Source of the DNA: JBFXAN01 sp050184225
Lineage (GTDB): Bacteria > Chloroflexota > Dehalococcoidia > CAUJGQ01
Reading direction: 5' to 3'
Length of the DNA: 8,383 nucleotides
Assembly: GCA_050184225.1 (NCBI GenBank)
Contig: JBFXAN010000236.1
Span: forward strand, 1-8,383
How positions within the stretch are numbered: the first letter of the stretch is position 1; each line of letters starts with the position of its first letter. The position numbers and the translations under genes were made by a program. Under the pieces are notes generated by a model, which saw only the letters and a program-made list of their open reading frames with translations, had not been told where the DNA came from and did no database searches. Positions 1 through 5,762 of this stretch are shown here, piece after piece.

Positions 1-106
1 GCATCGCGCCAAGACCTTCCACGGCTTGCTCACCCGCGTGATGGCCAAGCTCGCCGCGCTCACGTTTCGCGCCGTCTGGCAGCAGGCAGGCGTCGATCTC
101 GAGTGA
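1..106 (+). CDS. Transposase, C-terminal fragment (partial at window edge)
   Basis: An open frame enters from the left edge (codons in register with base 2) and ends at TGA 104-106, giving 34 residues. The visible tail includes AKTFHGLLTRVMAKLAAL, which resembles the C-terminus of DDE-type insertion-sequence transposases, IS982-like in my judgement. That would be the end of the catalytic domain of an enzyme that cuts and joins IS ends. The rest of the gene lies outside the window, so intactness and family cannot be settled. No convincing terminal inverted repeat is visible in the 31 bases before the next start. The family call rests on remembered similarity of a short tail and is tentative. 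Confidence 0.45.
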   Translation, partial: HRAKTFHGLLTRVMAKLAALTFRAVWQQAGVDLE

Positions 107-123
107 ACTCACATCAGTCGCCT

Positions 124-129
124 AAGGAG
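124..129 (+). promoter_or_regulatory. Ribosome binding site of the CPT-like pseudogene
   Basis: AAGGAG lies 8 bases before ATG 138. It is a good Shine-Dalgarno site and supports the 138 start for what was once a translated gene. Confidence 0.6.
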
Positions 130-137
130 AACGGCGC

Positions 138-423
138 ATGACCACAGGGACAATCATCGTGCTCAACGGCACGGTAAGCGCGGGCAAGAGCAGTATCGCC
201 CGCGCTGTGCAGCACGTCATGGCCGAACCGTACATTCATCTCGGCGCGGACATCCTCGGGGCGATGTGTCCGCTACGACCTGGAGGTCGATACATCGCTG
301 AACCGCTCGAAGGACTGCGCCCTGGCGATCGAACGTCGCCTGCGCGACGGCCCGCCGAGCGCGGCACGCCTCCTCGCGTCCAGCTTGCTCGACGCCACTG
401 GCCAACCGATCGTACCGGCCTGA
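138..423 (+). pseudogene. Chloramphenicol phosphotransferase-like kinase, internal deletion and frameshift
   Basis: The first 45 or so codons from ATG 138 match the N-terminus of CPT-family P-loop kinases. Walker A is GTVSAGKS (residues 11-18), followed by EPYIHLGAD, whose Asp38 sits where the catalytic Asp of Streptomyces CPT is found. From about base 268 the similarity jumps to another frame (codons from 268 to TGA 421-423). That frame reads RYDLEVDTSLNRSKDCALAI, the typical C-terminal CPT motif. The family is about 180 residues long, so roughly 100 central residues are missing and the two ends are out of frame. Translation from 138 in the original frame continues as unrelated sequence to 458. 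CPT enzymes phosphorylate chloramphenicol, but most relatives are uncharacterised small-molecule kinases. The remnant is almost certainly inactive. The transposase end just upstream suggests local rearrangement, though no IS end is seen at the junction. Confidence 0.75.
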
Positions 424-481
424 CCTGCCCTCCGAAGCGCGGATCTCGATATCGGTAGGATGATGGCACGAGGAAACCGGT

Positions 482-1123
482 ATGCCGGAACCGACGACCG
501 CACCCCGTCCATTGATGGTGATTGTGCGTGGCGAGCCGGGCGCTGGCAAAACGACCCTGGCGCGCCGGCTCGCCGAACCGGACGCGCTCGGCCTGCCGCT
601 GCTCTCCCGCGACGCGATCAAGTCCGGATTGGTCGAGTCGCATGGCGTGGAAACGGACGCGGTCCGGACAACCGTGGTACCGCTGGCGTTCGACCTCCTC
701 CACACGACGATTGACCTGTGGCTCCGCGCGGGCGTCAGCCTGATCGCGGAGGAAGCATTCTTCCGATCCAGAGCGGCGGCGTCGCTCCGGGCGCTCGTGC
801 GGCAGGCCGATCTCAGAGTGATCGATTGCGACACCTCCGATGCGGAGGCGGTGCGACGCTACATCGACCGCGAGCAGGCGAACCCACGCAAGCGCCTGGA
901 TGTGCTCGCGGCCAGGATCGAGCAGATCGCCGCCGGCACCTACCCTTGGCGGATCTTCGACGCCTTCGACCTCGGCGTGCCCGCGCTGCGCGTCGATACA
1001 TCCAACGGCTTCATGCCCGACCTGGACGACATTGCGGCGTTCTGCCGCGCCGGTCGTGGTGCGAACAGCATCGTGGACGAGGCGCATGTCGAATCGATGA
1101 AGTATCCCTGCACCGACGAATGA
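482..1123 (+). CDS. AAA_33-type P-loop NTPase / putative small-molecule kinase
   Basis: This is a 213-residue soluble protein. Walker A GEPGAGKT is at residues 17-24 on a beta strand (LMVIVR). LLSRDAIK at 40-47 is the typical second motif of zeta-toxin/CPT/AAA_33 kinases, in which the Asp is usually catalytic. A hydrophobic strand LIAEEAFF (87-94) is a candidate Walker B equivalent, and VIDCDTSDAEAVRRYIDRE follows before an Arg-rich lid-like helix. The last recognisable family element is LRVDTSNG, with about 20 further residues after the final helix. GAGGAAA at 470-476 lies 5 bases before ATG 482 and decides the start; Met12 is a weaker alternative. The gene starts 58 bases after the CPT-like remnant, so two related kinases lay in tandem and this one may have been co-transcribed with it. 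The substrate cannot be told from sequence, and no antitoxin-like partner is adjacent. Confidence 0.75.
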   Translation: MPEPTTAPRPLMVIVRGEPGAGKTTLARRLAEPDALGLPLLSRDAIKSGLVESHGVETDAVRTTVVPLAFDLLHTTIDLWLRAGVSLIAEEAFFRSRAAASLRALVRQADLRVIDCDTSDAEAVRRYIDREQANPRKRLDVLAARIEQIAAGTYPWRIFDAFDLGVPALRVDTSNGFMPDLDDIAAFCRAGRGANSIVDEAHVESMKYPCTDE

Positions 1124-1127
1124 GCGG

Positions 1128-1217
1128 ATCCTTCGGTCGAAATCGTGGGACTGTGGCGCGTGCTGAAGTAGCCGCTCGCCGCCTTGTCTGTCATCCTGAG
1201 CGACAGCGAAGGATCTC
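1128..1217. repeat. Dispersed intergenic repeat with inverted flanks
   Basis: Bases 1190-1217 read GTCATCCTGAGCGACAGCGA and continue AGGATCTC. This is the widely seen bacterial intergenic repeat of the type GTCATCCTGAGCG...CGAAGGATC, an imperfect hairpin. A 9-bp inverted copy of its end, GATCCTTCG, occurs at 1128-1136 against CGAAGGATC at 1207-1215. Parts recur elsewhere in the window: 16 bp in reverse complement at 4981-4996 and 11 bp in reverse complement at 2753-2763. All copies are intergenic. Nothing else is recognised in the 191-bp gap between the P-loop gene and the hydrolase gene. Confidence 0.6.
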
Positions 1218-1314
1218 GCGGCCACACACGGACCCGAACCTTCGCCCCCGGTCACGATCACAGGCAGGGCACGGTCACCCAATCTCATGATGCCCCGCGC
1301 CTTCGGAGTTTGAT

Positions 1315-2574
1315 GTGTCGCTCATCCGCCGTCCATCCTCTGCACTGCTCGTGCTCACACTGATCGCCCTTCTATTCGTACCGATCGCCGGTGGTGTGGG
1401 CCGTCCCCCTCAGACTGCTACGGCCACCTCCGCCGGACAGGCGATGAGCCTGGAGGTGAAGATCGGCCAGATGCTGATGGCAGGCGTCGCCGGCCGCACG
1501 CTCAGCGACGATGCCCGCCACATGATCGCCGATCTGCACGTCGGCAACGTCGTGCTGATGGGGCCGAACATCGATTCGCCGGCGCAGGTGCTTGCCCTCA
1601 CCCGCGACCTGCAACGGCTCGCGCTCGAGTCCAACGGCGCCGGCTTGCTGATCGGCACGGACCAGGAGGGCGGACTCGTCCAGCGGTTGCGCGGCATCGA
1701 CGGCTTCACCCTGCTGCCGGACGCCGCTACCGTCGGCAGGGCGCAGGACCCGGATCTGCTCCGGCGCTACGGCCGGATGATGGCGGAGGAGATGCGCGCG
1801 GTCGGCGTCACCGTCGACTTCGCCCCCGTCATCGACGTGAACGATAACCCGGCCAATCCCGTCATCGGCGGCCTTGGCCGCTCCTTCGGCGCAACGCCCG
1901 CGCGGGTGGCATCGGCGACGCTGCCGGTCATCGCCGGCTTTCACGACGCCGGCATCGCTGCCACCGGCAAGCACTTCCCCGGCCACGGTAGCACCGCCGC
2001 CGACTCCCACCTCGCCGTGCCGGTCGTCACCAAGAGCAAGGCCGAGCTCGACGCGACCGAACTGGCGCCATTCCGCGCCGCGATCGCCGCCGGCATCGAC
2101 GCGATCATGACGGCGCACGTCGTCTACCCGGCGCTCGACCCCTCCGGTCTGCCCGCCACCGTCTCCAAACCGATCATCACCGGCATTCTCCGCGACGAAC
2201 TGGGCTTCGACGGCGTGATCTTCACCGACGACATGGGCATGGCCGGCATCGCCGAGATCTTCTCGCCGGAAGAGGCCGCGGTGCAGGCCGTCCTTGCCGG
2301 CGCCGACATCGTTGTCTGCGCCCGGCTCGACCTCCAGGGCGTCGAAGGCGCCTGCCGCCCCGAATGGCTGGAACGCCTGCGCAACGGCCTCCTCGAAGCC
2401 GCCCGCGACGGCCGCCTGCCCCTCACCCGGATCGACGAATCCGTCGCCCGCATCCAGTCCCTCAAACAGCGCTACAGCGCCACCCCCGCCTCCGGCGAGG
2501 GCCTGAGCCGCGTCCAAGGCGCCGACCATCTGCGCATCGTCGCCGATGTGCTTGAGGCAGCGGGACGGCCGTGA
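1315..2574 (+). CDS. Secreted glycoside hydrolase family 3, beta-N-acetylhexosaminidase (NagZ-type)
   Basis: This is a 419-residue GH3 enzyme. It probably removes terminal beta-linked N-acetylglucosamine from peptidoglycan fragments or chitin-type oligosaccharides. Residues 1-30 form a signal peptide (RR near the start, then LLVLTLIALLFVPIAG), so it is exported or membrane-anchored, unlike the cytoplasmic NagZ of enterobacteria. The TIM-barrel domain spans roughly 45-385. Landmarks are GTDQEGG (114-120), DFAPVIDVN (168-176), KHFPGHG (219-225), then Asp230-Ser-His232, the Asp/His dyad that marks the NagZ subfamily. IFTDDMGM (302-309) carries the nucleophile Asp305. All key residues are present, and no second GH3 domain follows. 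The start is GTG 1315, with GGAG at 1305-1308. No recycling genes (nagK, murQ, anmK) are adjacent. Substrate preference is inferred from the subfamily motif only. Confidence 0.88.
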   Translation: MSLIRRPSSALLVLTLIALLFVPIAGGVGRPPQTATATSAGQAMSLEVKIGQMLMAGVAGRTLSDDARHMIADLHVGNVVLMGPNIDSPAQVLALTRDLQRLALESNGAGLLIGTDQEGGLVQRLRGIDGFTLLPDAATVGRAQDPDLLRRYGRMMAEEMRAVGVTVDFAPVIDVNDNPANPVIGGLGRSFGATPARVASATLPVIAGFHDAGIAATGKHFPGHGSTAADSHLAVPVVTKSKAELDATELAPFRAAIAAGIDAIMTAHVVYPALDPSGLPATVSKPIITGILRDELGFDGVIFTDDMGMAGIAEIFSPEEAAVQAVLAGADIVVCARLDLQGVEGACRPEWLERLRNGLLEAARDGRLPLTRIDESVARIQSLKQRYSATPASGEGLSRVQGADHLRIVADVLEAAGRP

Positions 2575-2598
2575 GAACCTCTCCCCGGCGTCGATTGA

Positions 2599-2750
2599 CC
2601 TAACCCCCCGGCCCCCTTCCCTCGCAGGGAAGGGGAGACTCACTCAACCAGGGTTGAACGAGCATCGTCGATGTCGCCCAACGAGATATTGGCATCGTCG
2701 GTAGAATGAGGCACCCCCTTCCCTGCGAGGGAAGGGGGCGGGGGGTTAGG
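2599..2750. repeat. Inverted REP doublet (REPIN/BIME-like)
   Basis: Two nearly identical arms lie in opposite orientation, 2599-2636 and 2714-2750. Each has a C-rich tail CCTAACCCCCC (or its complement) and its own hairpin. The left stem is CCCCTTCCCT-CGC-AGGGAAGGGG; the right is CCCCCTTCCCT-GCG-AGGGAAGGGGG. Reverse-complementing the right arm reproduces the left arm apart from one extra G and the last base or two. About 77 bases of non-repetitive sequence separate them, including GCATCGTCG twice. The layout is that of paired REP sequences moved as a unit. It follows the hydrolase stop by 24 bases and could also stop or protect transcripts, but there is no T-tract. Confidence 0.75.
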
Positions 2751-2765
2751 TAAGATCCTTCGCAC

Positions 2766-2795
2766 TTGACACCTCCTCCTTCCGCTCCGTAGGCT
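2766..2795 (+). promoter_or_regulatory. Promoter of the riboflavin gene
   Basis: TTGACA at 2766-2771 matches the -35 consensus exactly. After 18 bases, TAGGCT (2790-2795) is a weak -10. The predicted transcript would begin near 2802, exactly where the FMN aptamer P1 helix begins, and this agreement supports the call. Confidence 0.55.
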
Positions 2796-2801
2796 GAAGC
2801 T

Positions 2802-2922
2802 GTTCTCGGGGCGAGGTGGAAATCCTCACCGGCGGTCATAGCCCGCGACCCTTCCGGTTGTCCGGGGGGCGGATCCGGTGGAATTCCGGTGCCGACGGTT
2901 AGAGTCCGGTTGGGAGAGAACG
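2802..2922 (+). ncRNA. FMN riboswitch (RFN element)
   Basis: This is a cis-acting leader that binds flavin mononucleotide and lowers expression of riboflavin genes. P1 is GTTCTC (2802-2807) paired with GAGAAC (2916-2921). Conserved blocks appear in the expected order: CGGGGCGAGGTGGAAATCC, then ACCGGCGGTCATAGCCCGCG, a variable arm, GGATCCGGTGGAATTCCGGT, and GCCGACGGTTAGAGTCCGG followed by TTGGGAGAGAAC. It starts at the predicted transcription start and lies 100 bases before the RibE-RibB fusion start. Every hallmark of the RFN family is present, so the identification is firm. Confidence 0.96.
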
Positions 2923-2926
2923 TTAC

Positions 2927-3014
2927 CCTGCTCCTCGGCAGGCTTTCCCCTCGTCCCACGAGGGGCCTTCTCCCCTGCTCCCGACTCAGGCAGGTTTATG
3001 CCCTGTTGAGGAGG
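2927..3014 (+). promoter_or_regulatory. Riboswitch expression platform (alternative hairpins and ribosome site)
   Basis: Hairpin CCTGC/GCAGG (2927-2931 with 2938-2942) has CTCCTC at 2931-2936, complementary to GAGGAG at 3008-3013 in the ribosome site. Hairpin CCCCTCG/CGAGGGG (2947-2953 with 2959-2965) follows. Another CCTGC/GCAGG pair (2974-2978 with 2990-2994) precedes TTTAT. TCTCCC (2969-2974) can pair with GGGAGA (2912-2917), which overlaps the 3' strand of P1, so forming it would disrupt the FMN-bound aptamer. Control of translation start or weak termination are both possible. No long T-run is present, which favours control of ribosome access. The pairings are read from sequence; the mechanism is inferred. 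Confidence 0.45.
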
Positions 3015-3021
3015 AAGCACG

Positions 3022-4272
3022 GTGTACAGTGGTTTGATCTCGGATATCGGTGTTATTCGGTCGGCGGAGCGTACCGAGCAGGGGCTTCTGCTCACGATCC
3101 ACTCGCCCGGCGTCGCCAAACAGTTGCGGCCGATGGGCTCGGTCAACATCGCCGGTGTTTGCTGCACGGCGATCACGGTCGAGCAGGACACATTCAGCGT
3201 CCTTGTCGGCGCGGAATCGGAATCACGCACGACGCTGCGGCCACCGCTCGACGGCCGGCCTGTCAACCTGGAACTGCCGCTCCGCGCCGGCGACCCACTA
3301 GACGGACACATCGTCCAGGGCCACGTCGATGGCACGGCGAAGGTCGTCTCCCGACGACGGGTCCAGGGGGTGGAATACGTTTGGTTCCGCCCGAACAAGC
3401 GCGTGATCCAGGACATCGTTCCCAAAGGCTCGGTCGCCGTCGATGGCGTCAGCCTGACCGTCGTCGAGGTGAATAAGGGCGCTTTCTCCGTCGCTCTCAT
3501 CCCGGAGACGCTGCGCCGCACGACGCTCGCGGACCTCGCCGACAACACCCTCGTCAACGTCGAGTCGGACATGCTGCCCAAGTACCTGCGCCAGTTTGGG
3601 CACGCCCCACCGGCGGCGCTCGCCTGGACCGGGATGCAGCGCGGGCTGGAGGCAGTGGAGAAGGCGATCGCGACGATCGCCGCTGGCGGCAAGGTCGTCG
3701 TCTGGGATCCGATGCGCGAGGGTGAGGGCGACGTGATCATGGCCGGCGACCGGGTGGCGCCGGAGGACATCAACTTCTTCATGACCCACGTTCGCGGCCT
3801 GCTCTGCGTGCCGATGGACCTCGAAGTCTGCGCCCGCCTCGGCATCGACCGCATCCCCGGCGACGGCGACCACCACGGCACCGCCTTCATGGTCCCGGTC
3901 GATGCCGTCGAGGGGACGACCACCGGCATTCCCGCCAGCGAGCGGGCGCGCACGATCCGGCTGCTGGCGAGCGAAGACGCCGGCCCGGAAGCGTTCATCC
4001 GCCCCGGTCATGTCTTCCCATTGGGGGCGAACCCCGGCGGACTGCTTGCCCGCCCCGGTCACACGGAGGCGACAGTCGCGCTGGCCCGCTGGGCGGGGCG
4101 CCCACCCGTCGGCCTCTGCTGCGAGATCGCCGCCCCCTCCGGCGAGATGGCGGGACTGCCGGAATTGGAACGTTTCGCCGCCGAGCACAATCTGCCGATG
4201 GTCGCGATCGACGACCTCGTCGCCTACGCGCTCGAAGAGAGCCGCACCGGCCTGGAGGCGACACCAGCGTAA
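3022..4272 (+). CDS. Fusion of riboflavin synthase (RibE) and 3,4-dihydroxy-2-butanone-4-phosphate synthase (RibB)
   Basis: The 416-residue cytoplasmic protein carries two riboflavin enzymes. Residues 1-190 are riboflavin synthase, which dismutates two 6,7-dimethyl-8-ribityllumazines. The N-terminal barrel starts MYSGLISDIG, with GVCCT (45-49) where GVCLT is usual. HIVQGHVDGTAKV (96-108) opens the second barrel, with DGVSLTVVEV (141-150) and LIPETLRRTTL (159-169). Residues 204-410 are DHBP synthase, which converts ribulose 5-phosphate to the butanone phosphate and formate. REGEGD (232-237), DAVEGTTTG (294-302), RPGHVFPL (327-334), HTEAT (347-351) and CEI (367-369) are present. Expected metal/catalytic residues Glu233, His347 and Glu368 are kept; the usual Asn of RENEGD is Gly234. 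The linker is only about 15 residues. The GTG start follows AGGAGG (3009-3014) by 7 bases. A RibB-RibA fusion is the common arrangement; RibE-RibB is unusual. FMN riboswitch control is direct. No other rib gene is in the window. Confidence 0.93.
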   Translation: MYSGLISDIGVIRSAERTEQGLLLTIHSPGVAKQLRPMGSVNIAGVCCTAITVEQDTFSVLVGAESESRTTLRPPLDGRPVNLELPLRAGDPLDGHIVQGHVDGTAKVVSRRRVQGVEYVWFRPNKRVIQDIVPKGSVAVDGVSLTVVEVNKGAFSVALIPETLRRTTLADLADNTLVNVESDMLPKYLRQFGHAPPAALAWTGMQRGLEAVEKAIATIAAGGKVVVWDPMREGEGDVIMAGDRVAPEDINFFMTHVRGLLCVPMDLEVCARLGIDRIPGDGDHHGTAFMVPVDAVEGTTTGIPASERARTIRLLASEDAGPEAFIRPGHVFPLGANPGGLLARPGHTEATVALARWAGRPPVGLCCEIAAPSGEMAGLPELERFAAEHNLPMVAIDDLVAYALEESRTGLEATPA

Positions 4273-4401
4273 GTTCGGTGTATATGACTCGACCGGATGA
4301 GTGGCGCTGCGTCGGCTTCACCCGTCCGTGGTTTCCCCTTCTGAGTTCCGAGGAGCAGGCCGTCGGCCGATGGCTTCTGCCTGATCTATCAATTGTCTCT
4401 C

Positions 4402-4447
4402 AACGAGAAGCGGCAGAGGCCCAAAACGCTCTGCCGCTTCGTTTATT
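4402..4447 (+). terminator. Intrinsic terminator of the RibE-RibB transcript
   Basis: GAAGCGGCAGAG (4407-4418) pairs perfectly with CTCTGCCGCTTC (4429-4440) around the loop GCCCAAAACG. The stem extends to AACGA/CGTT with one bulged G. GTTTATT follows. The 12-bp perfect stem plus T-rich tail, 130 bases after the fusion stop, makes this a strong Rho-independent terminator. Confidence 0.85.
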
Positions 4448-4517
4448 ACACGGCTCCAGAATCGACTCGTGTTTCTCGAATATCACGACGTCTCATAGCG
4501 ATCCTCATATTGATAAC

Positions 4518-4547
4518 TTGACACCTGTTCATCTGGCAGCTTATAAC
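4518..4547 (+). promoter_or_regulatory. Strong sigma-70-type promoter of the small secreted protein gene
   Basis: TTGACA (4518-4523) is a perfect -35. TATAAC (4542-4547, 18-base spacing) or TTATAA (17-base spacing) gives a near-consensus -10. The predicted start near 4554 leaves a leader of about 60 bases that contains GACCTCCA twice before the ribosome site. Confidence 0.75.
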
Positions 4548-4615
4548 ATGTGCGACCGGCACGACCTCCAAGACCTCCATCAATCAGCGAACTCCACTGA
4601 GGAAGGAAATCCCGC

Positions 4616-4912
4616 ATGAAACGGCTTCTCATCGCCGGCGTTGTCAGCGCTGGGCTGCTCCTGGGCGTGGGCGCCACGGCGGCCAATGCCCAGGTATGGT
4701 TCTTCCCAAACACGACGGTCTTCACCGTCAGCGTGAACAAGTCGTTCGTCAACGGCGTCACCACGATTCACAGTTGCTCGATCGTCAACATCAAGAACGG
4801 GCAAGAGTTGAACACCTTCACTCCCGCCCAAATGCGCCAATTGGCGCGGAAGGGTATCACCAATCCCACCGCCCAGTGCACGATCAATGGCGATCCGCCG
4901 ACGCCGGTCTAG
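4616..4912 (+). CDS. Small secreted protein of unknown function
   Basis: This is a 98-residue protein. A clear Sec signal peptide has a KR start, hydrophobic core LLIAGVVSAGLLLGVGA, and probable cleavage ANA|Q after residue 25. The mature part of about 73 residues begins QVWFFPNTTVFTVSVNK. It has two cysteines (54 and 88) that could form a disulfide outside the cell, and ends in a Pro-rich tail GDPPTPV. I recognise no family. ATG 4616 follows GAGGAAGG (4599-4606) by 9 bases, and a near-consensus promoter drives it alone, isolated by an upstream terminator and convergent hairpins downstream. That suggests steady, possibly high expression of a monocistronic transcript. A surface or extracellular role follows only from the signal peptide. 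Confidence 0.8.
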   Translation: MKRLLIAGVVSAGLLLGVGATAANAQVWFFPNTTVFTVSVNKSFVNGVTTIHSCSIVNIKNGQELNTFTPAQMRQLARKGITNPTAQCTINGDPPTPV

Positions 4913-5090
4913 CCGAAGCGAGGCGCAGCGCCCCGGCGCTCCATCATTGGGCGCACCGGTGATAGCAAGCACTGGGTCGTTCCTTCGCTGTCGCTCCATC
5001 GAATAGGTGAGATTGCCCGCGCGACGATACCCCGAATCGAGGAGTTCGTCCACGTCACCCGCGCGGCAGACTAACCAAGGGCCAGCAACA

Positions 5091-5127
5091 TGCCACGATG
5101 AGCTTCCGGCGAATGTCCATCGTGGCA
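5091..5127. terminator. Palindromic hairpin between convergent genes
   Basis: TGCCACGATG (5091-5100) pairs perfectly with CATCGTGGCA (5118-5127) across a 17-base loop. There is no T-tract, so a role as bidirectional transcript end is inferred from position only. Confidence 0.35.
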
Positions 5128-5147
5128 GGATGGTCCAGTCCTTTGGT

Positions 5148-5196
5148 GCAGGGGGCCGGCACGCCTTGCGGGGGCGGTGCGGCGCCGGACCCCCTG
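5148..5196. terminator. GC-rich long hairpin downstream of the DinB-fold gene
   Basis: GCAGGGGGCCGGC (5148-5160) pairs with GCCGGACCCCCTGC (5183-5196) with one bulge, around a G-rich loop. It lies about 40 bases past the DinB-fold stop on the minus strand. It is a likely transcript end or 3' stabiliser, without a T-run. Confidence 0.4.
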
Positions 5197-5236
5197 CCGC
5201 ACTTCAATCGGCGGTTTCTCCATTCGGTTCGCGGGA

Positions 5237-5737
5237 TTACGGCCGGTGCCCTGTGCCGAGCCGCTGCTTGATGCTGGCGATCTGGCTCGCGTGGTTCTCG
5301 TCGTGCGTGGGATAGCGGAGGAAGACATCCCGCACGGTGTAGGCGATGCCGCGCGGGTGCTTCGCCGCGCGATCAAGATCGTCTTCGTCGAGGTGGGCGA
5401 GCGTCGCGAGCACGGCGTCGTGCGCGGCCTGCATCGCCTGGAGCACGGCGGGAAGCGGCTCGTCGCGAACGTTGGGATGCTCGCGCTTCCAGCGCTCGTC
5501 ATCGAAGTGGACGAAGACATGGTCAGGGTTGTCGCGGATCGCCAACGCCTGGGCGAGCCAATGTTCGTCGACGTCAGGGAGATGCGCCAGCACCTCGATC
5601 ACTGACCAGTCCTCCGCGTCCGGTCTGGCGCGGAGCGCCTCGTCGGAGAGATGGCGCGCCTGGTCGAGCAGCCGCCCGCGGCCGTCCCGAATTTGTTCGG
5701 CCAGTTCGTCTCCTCCGCCTGGCCCCGGTTCGTGCAT
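5237..5737 (-). CDS. DinB-fold (DinB_2 superfamily) protein
   Basis: A 166-residue protein, when started at ATG 5737. It shows the four-helix DinB fold: ELAEQIRDGRGRLLDQARHL as helix 1, then DWSVIEVLAHLPDVDEHWLAQAL (43-65), and VRDVFLRYPTHDENHASQIASIKQRLG at the end. His52 with His145 and His149 (HDENH) matches the usual three-histidine metal site. Family members include thiol-dependent S-transferases and many of unknown function, so no reaction is assigned. The open frame continues upstream to 5911, overlapping the phasin-like gene, but that part is low-complexity Arg/Ser sequence. AAGGGG (5750-5755) lies 12 bases before ATG 5737, a rather long spacing. The gene follows the phasin-like stop by 25 bases, so the two are probably one operon. 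Confidence 0.8.
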   Translation of the reverse strand: MHEPGPGGGDELAEQIRDGRGRLLDQARHLSDEALRARPDAEDWSVIEVLAHLPDVDEHWLAQALAIRDNPDHVFVHFDDERWKREHPNVRDEPLPAVLQAMQAAHDAVLATLAHLDEDDLDRAAKHPRGIAYTVRDVFLRYPTHDENHASQIASIKQRLGTGHRP

Positions 5738-5762
5738 GTGGCGGGCAAACCCCTTGTTGCGG

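Larger units (their letters stand above)
4273..4615. other. Gene-free stretch between the riboflavin gene and the small secreted gene
   Basis: This 343-base stretch holds the ribEB terminator (around 4402-4447), then a comparatively A+T-rich segment (about 4441-4550) and the promoter and leader of the next gene. An open frame at 4278-4619 runs through the terminator and resembles no known protein, so I do not call it a gene. Confidence 0.6.
4913..5236. other. Gene-free convergent intergenic region
   Basis: This 324-base stretch lies between the 3' ends of the secreted protein gene and the DinB-fold gene. It holds a reverse-complement copy of the dispersed repeat (TCCTTCGCTGTCGCTC, 4981-4996; 16 bp identical to the complement of 1198-1213) and two large hairpins listed separately. 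No coding sequence with recognisable homology or ribosome site was found on either strand. Confidence 0.6.

Noticed and set aside
236..1288. Long minus-strand open frame opposite the two P-loop genes
   Set aside because: It lies antisense to the recognised CPT/AAA_33 motifs, is Arg/His-rich and has no known domain. It is a typical mirror frame of GC-rich coding DNA.
1372..2643. 423-codon minus-strand open frame opposite the glycoside hydrolase
   Set aside because: It is as long as the real gene but low in complexity (Gly/Asp/Ala/Val), with no motif. It runs into the REP repeat, while the + strand carries full GH3 catalytic motifs.
2826..3998. 390-codon minus-strand open frame opposite the riboswitch and riboflavin fusion
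   Set aside because: Its Ser/Thr/Arg-rich translation is antisense to conserved RibE/RibB and covers the riboswitch. It shows no homology.
3298..4188. 296-codon minus-strand open frame inside the riboflavin fusion
   Set aside because: A mirror frame of the RibE-RibB gene, with no recognised domain.
4278..4619. 113-codon plus-strand open frame after the riboflavin gene
   Set aside because: It runs through a strong terminator and the next promoter, has no clear ribosome site and resembles no protein.
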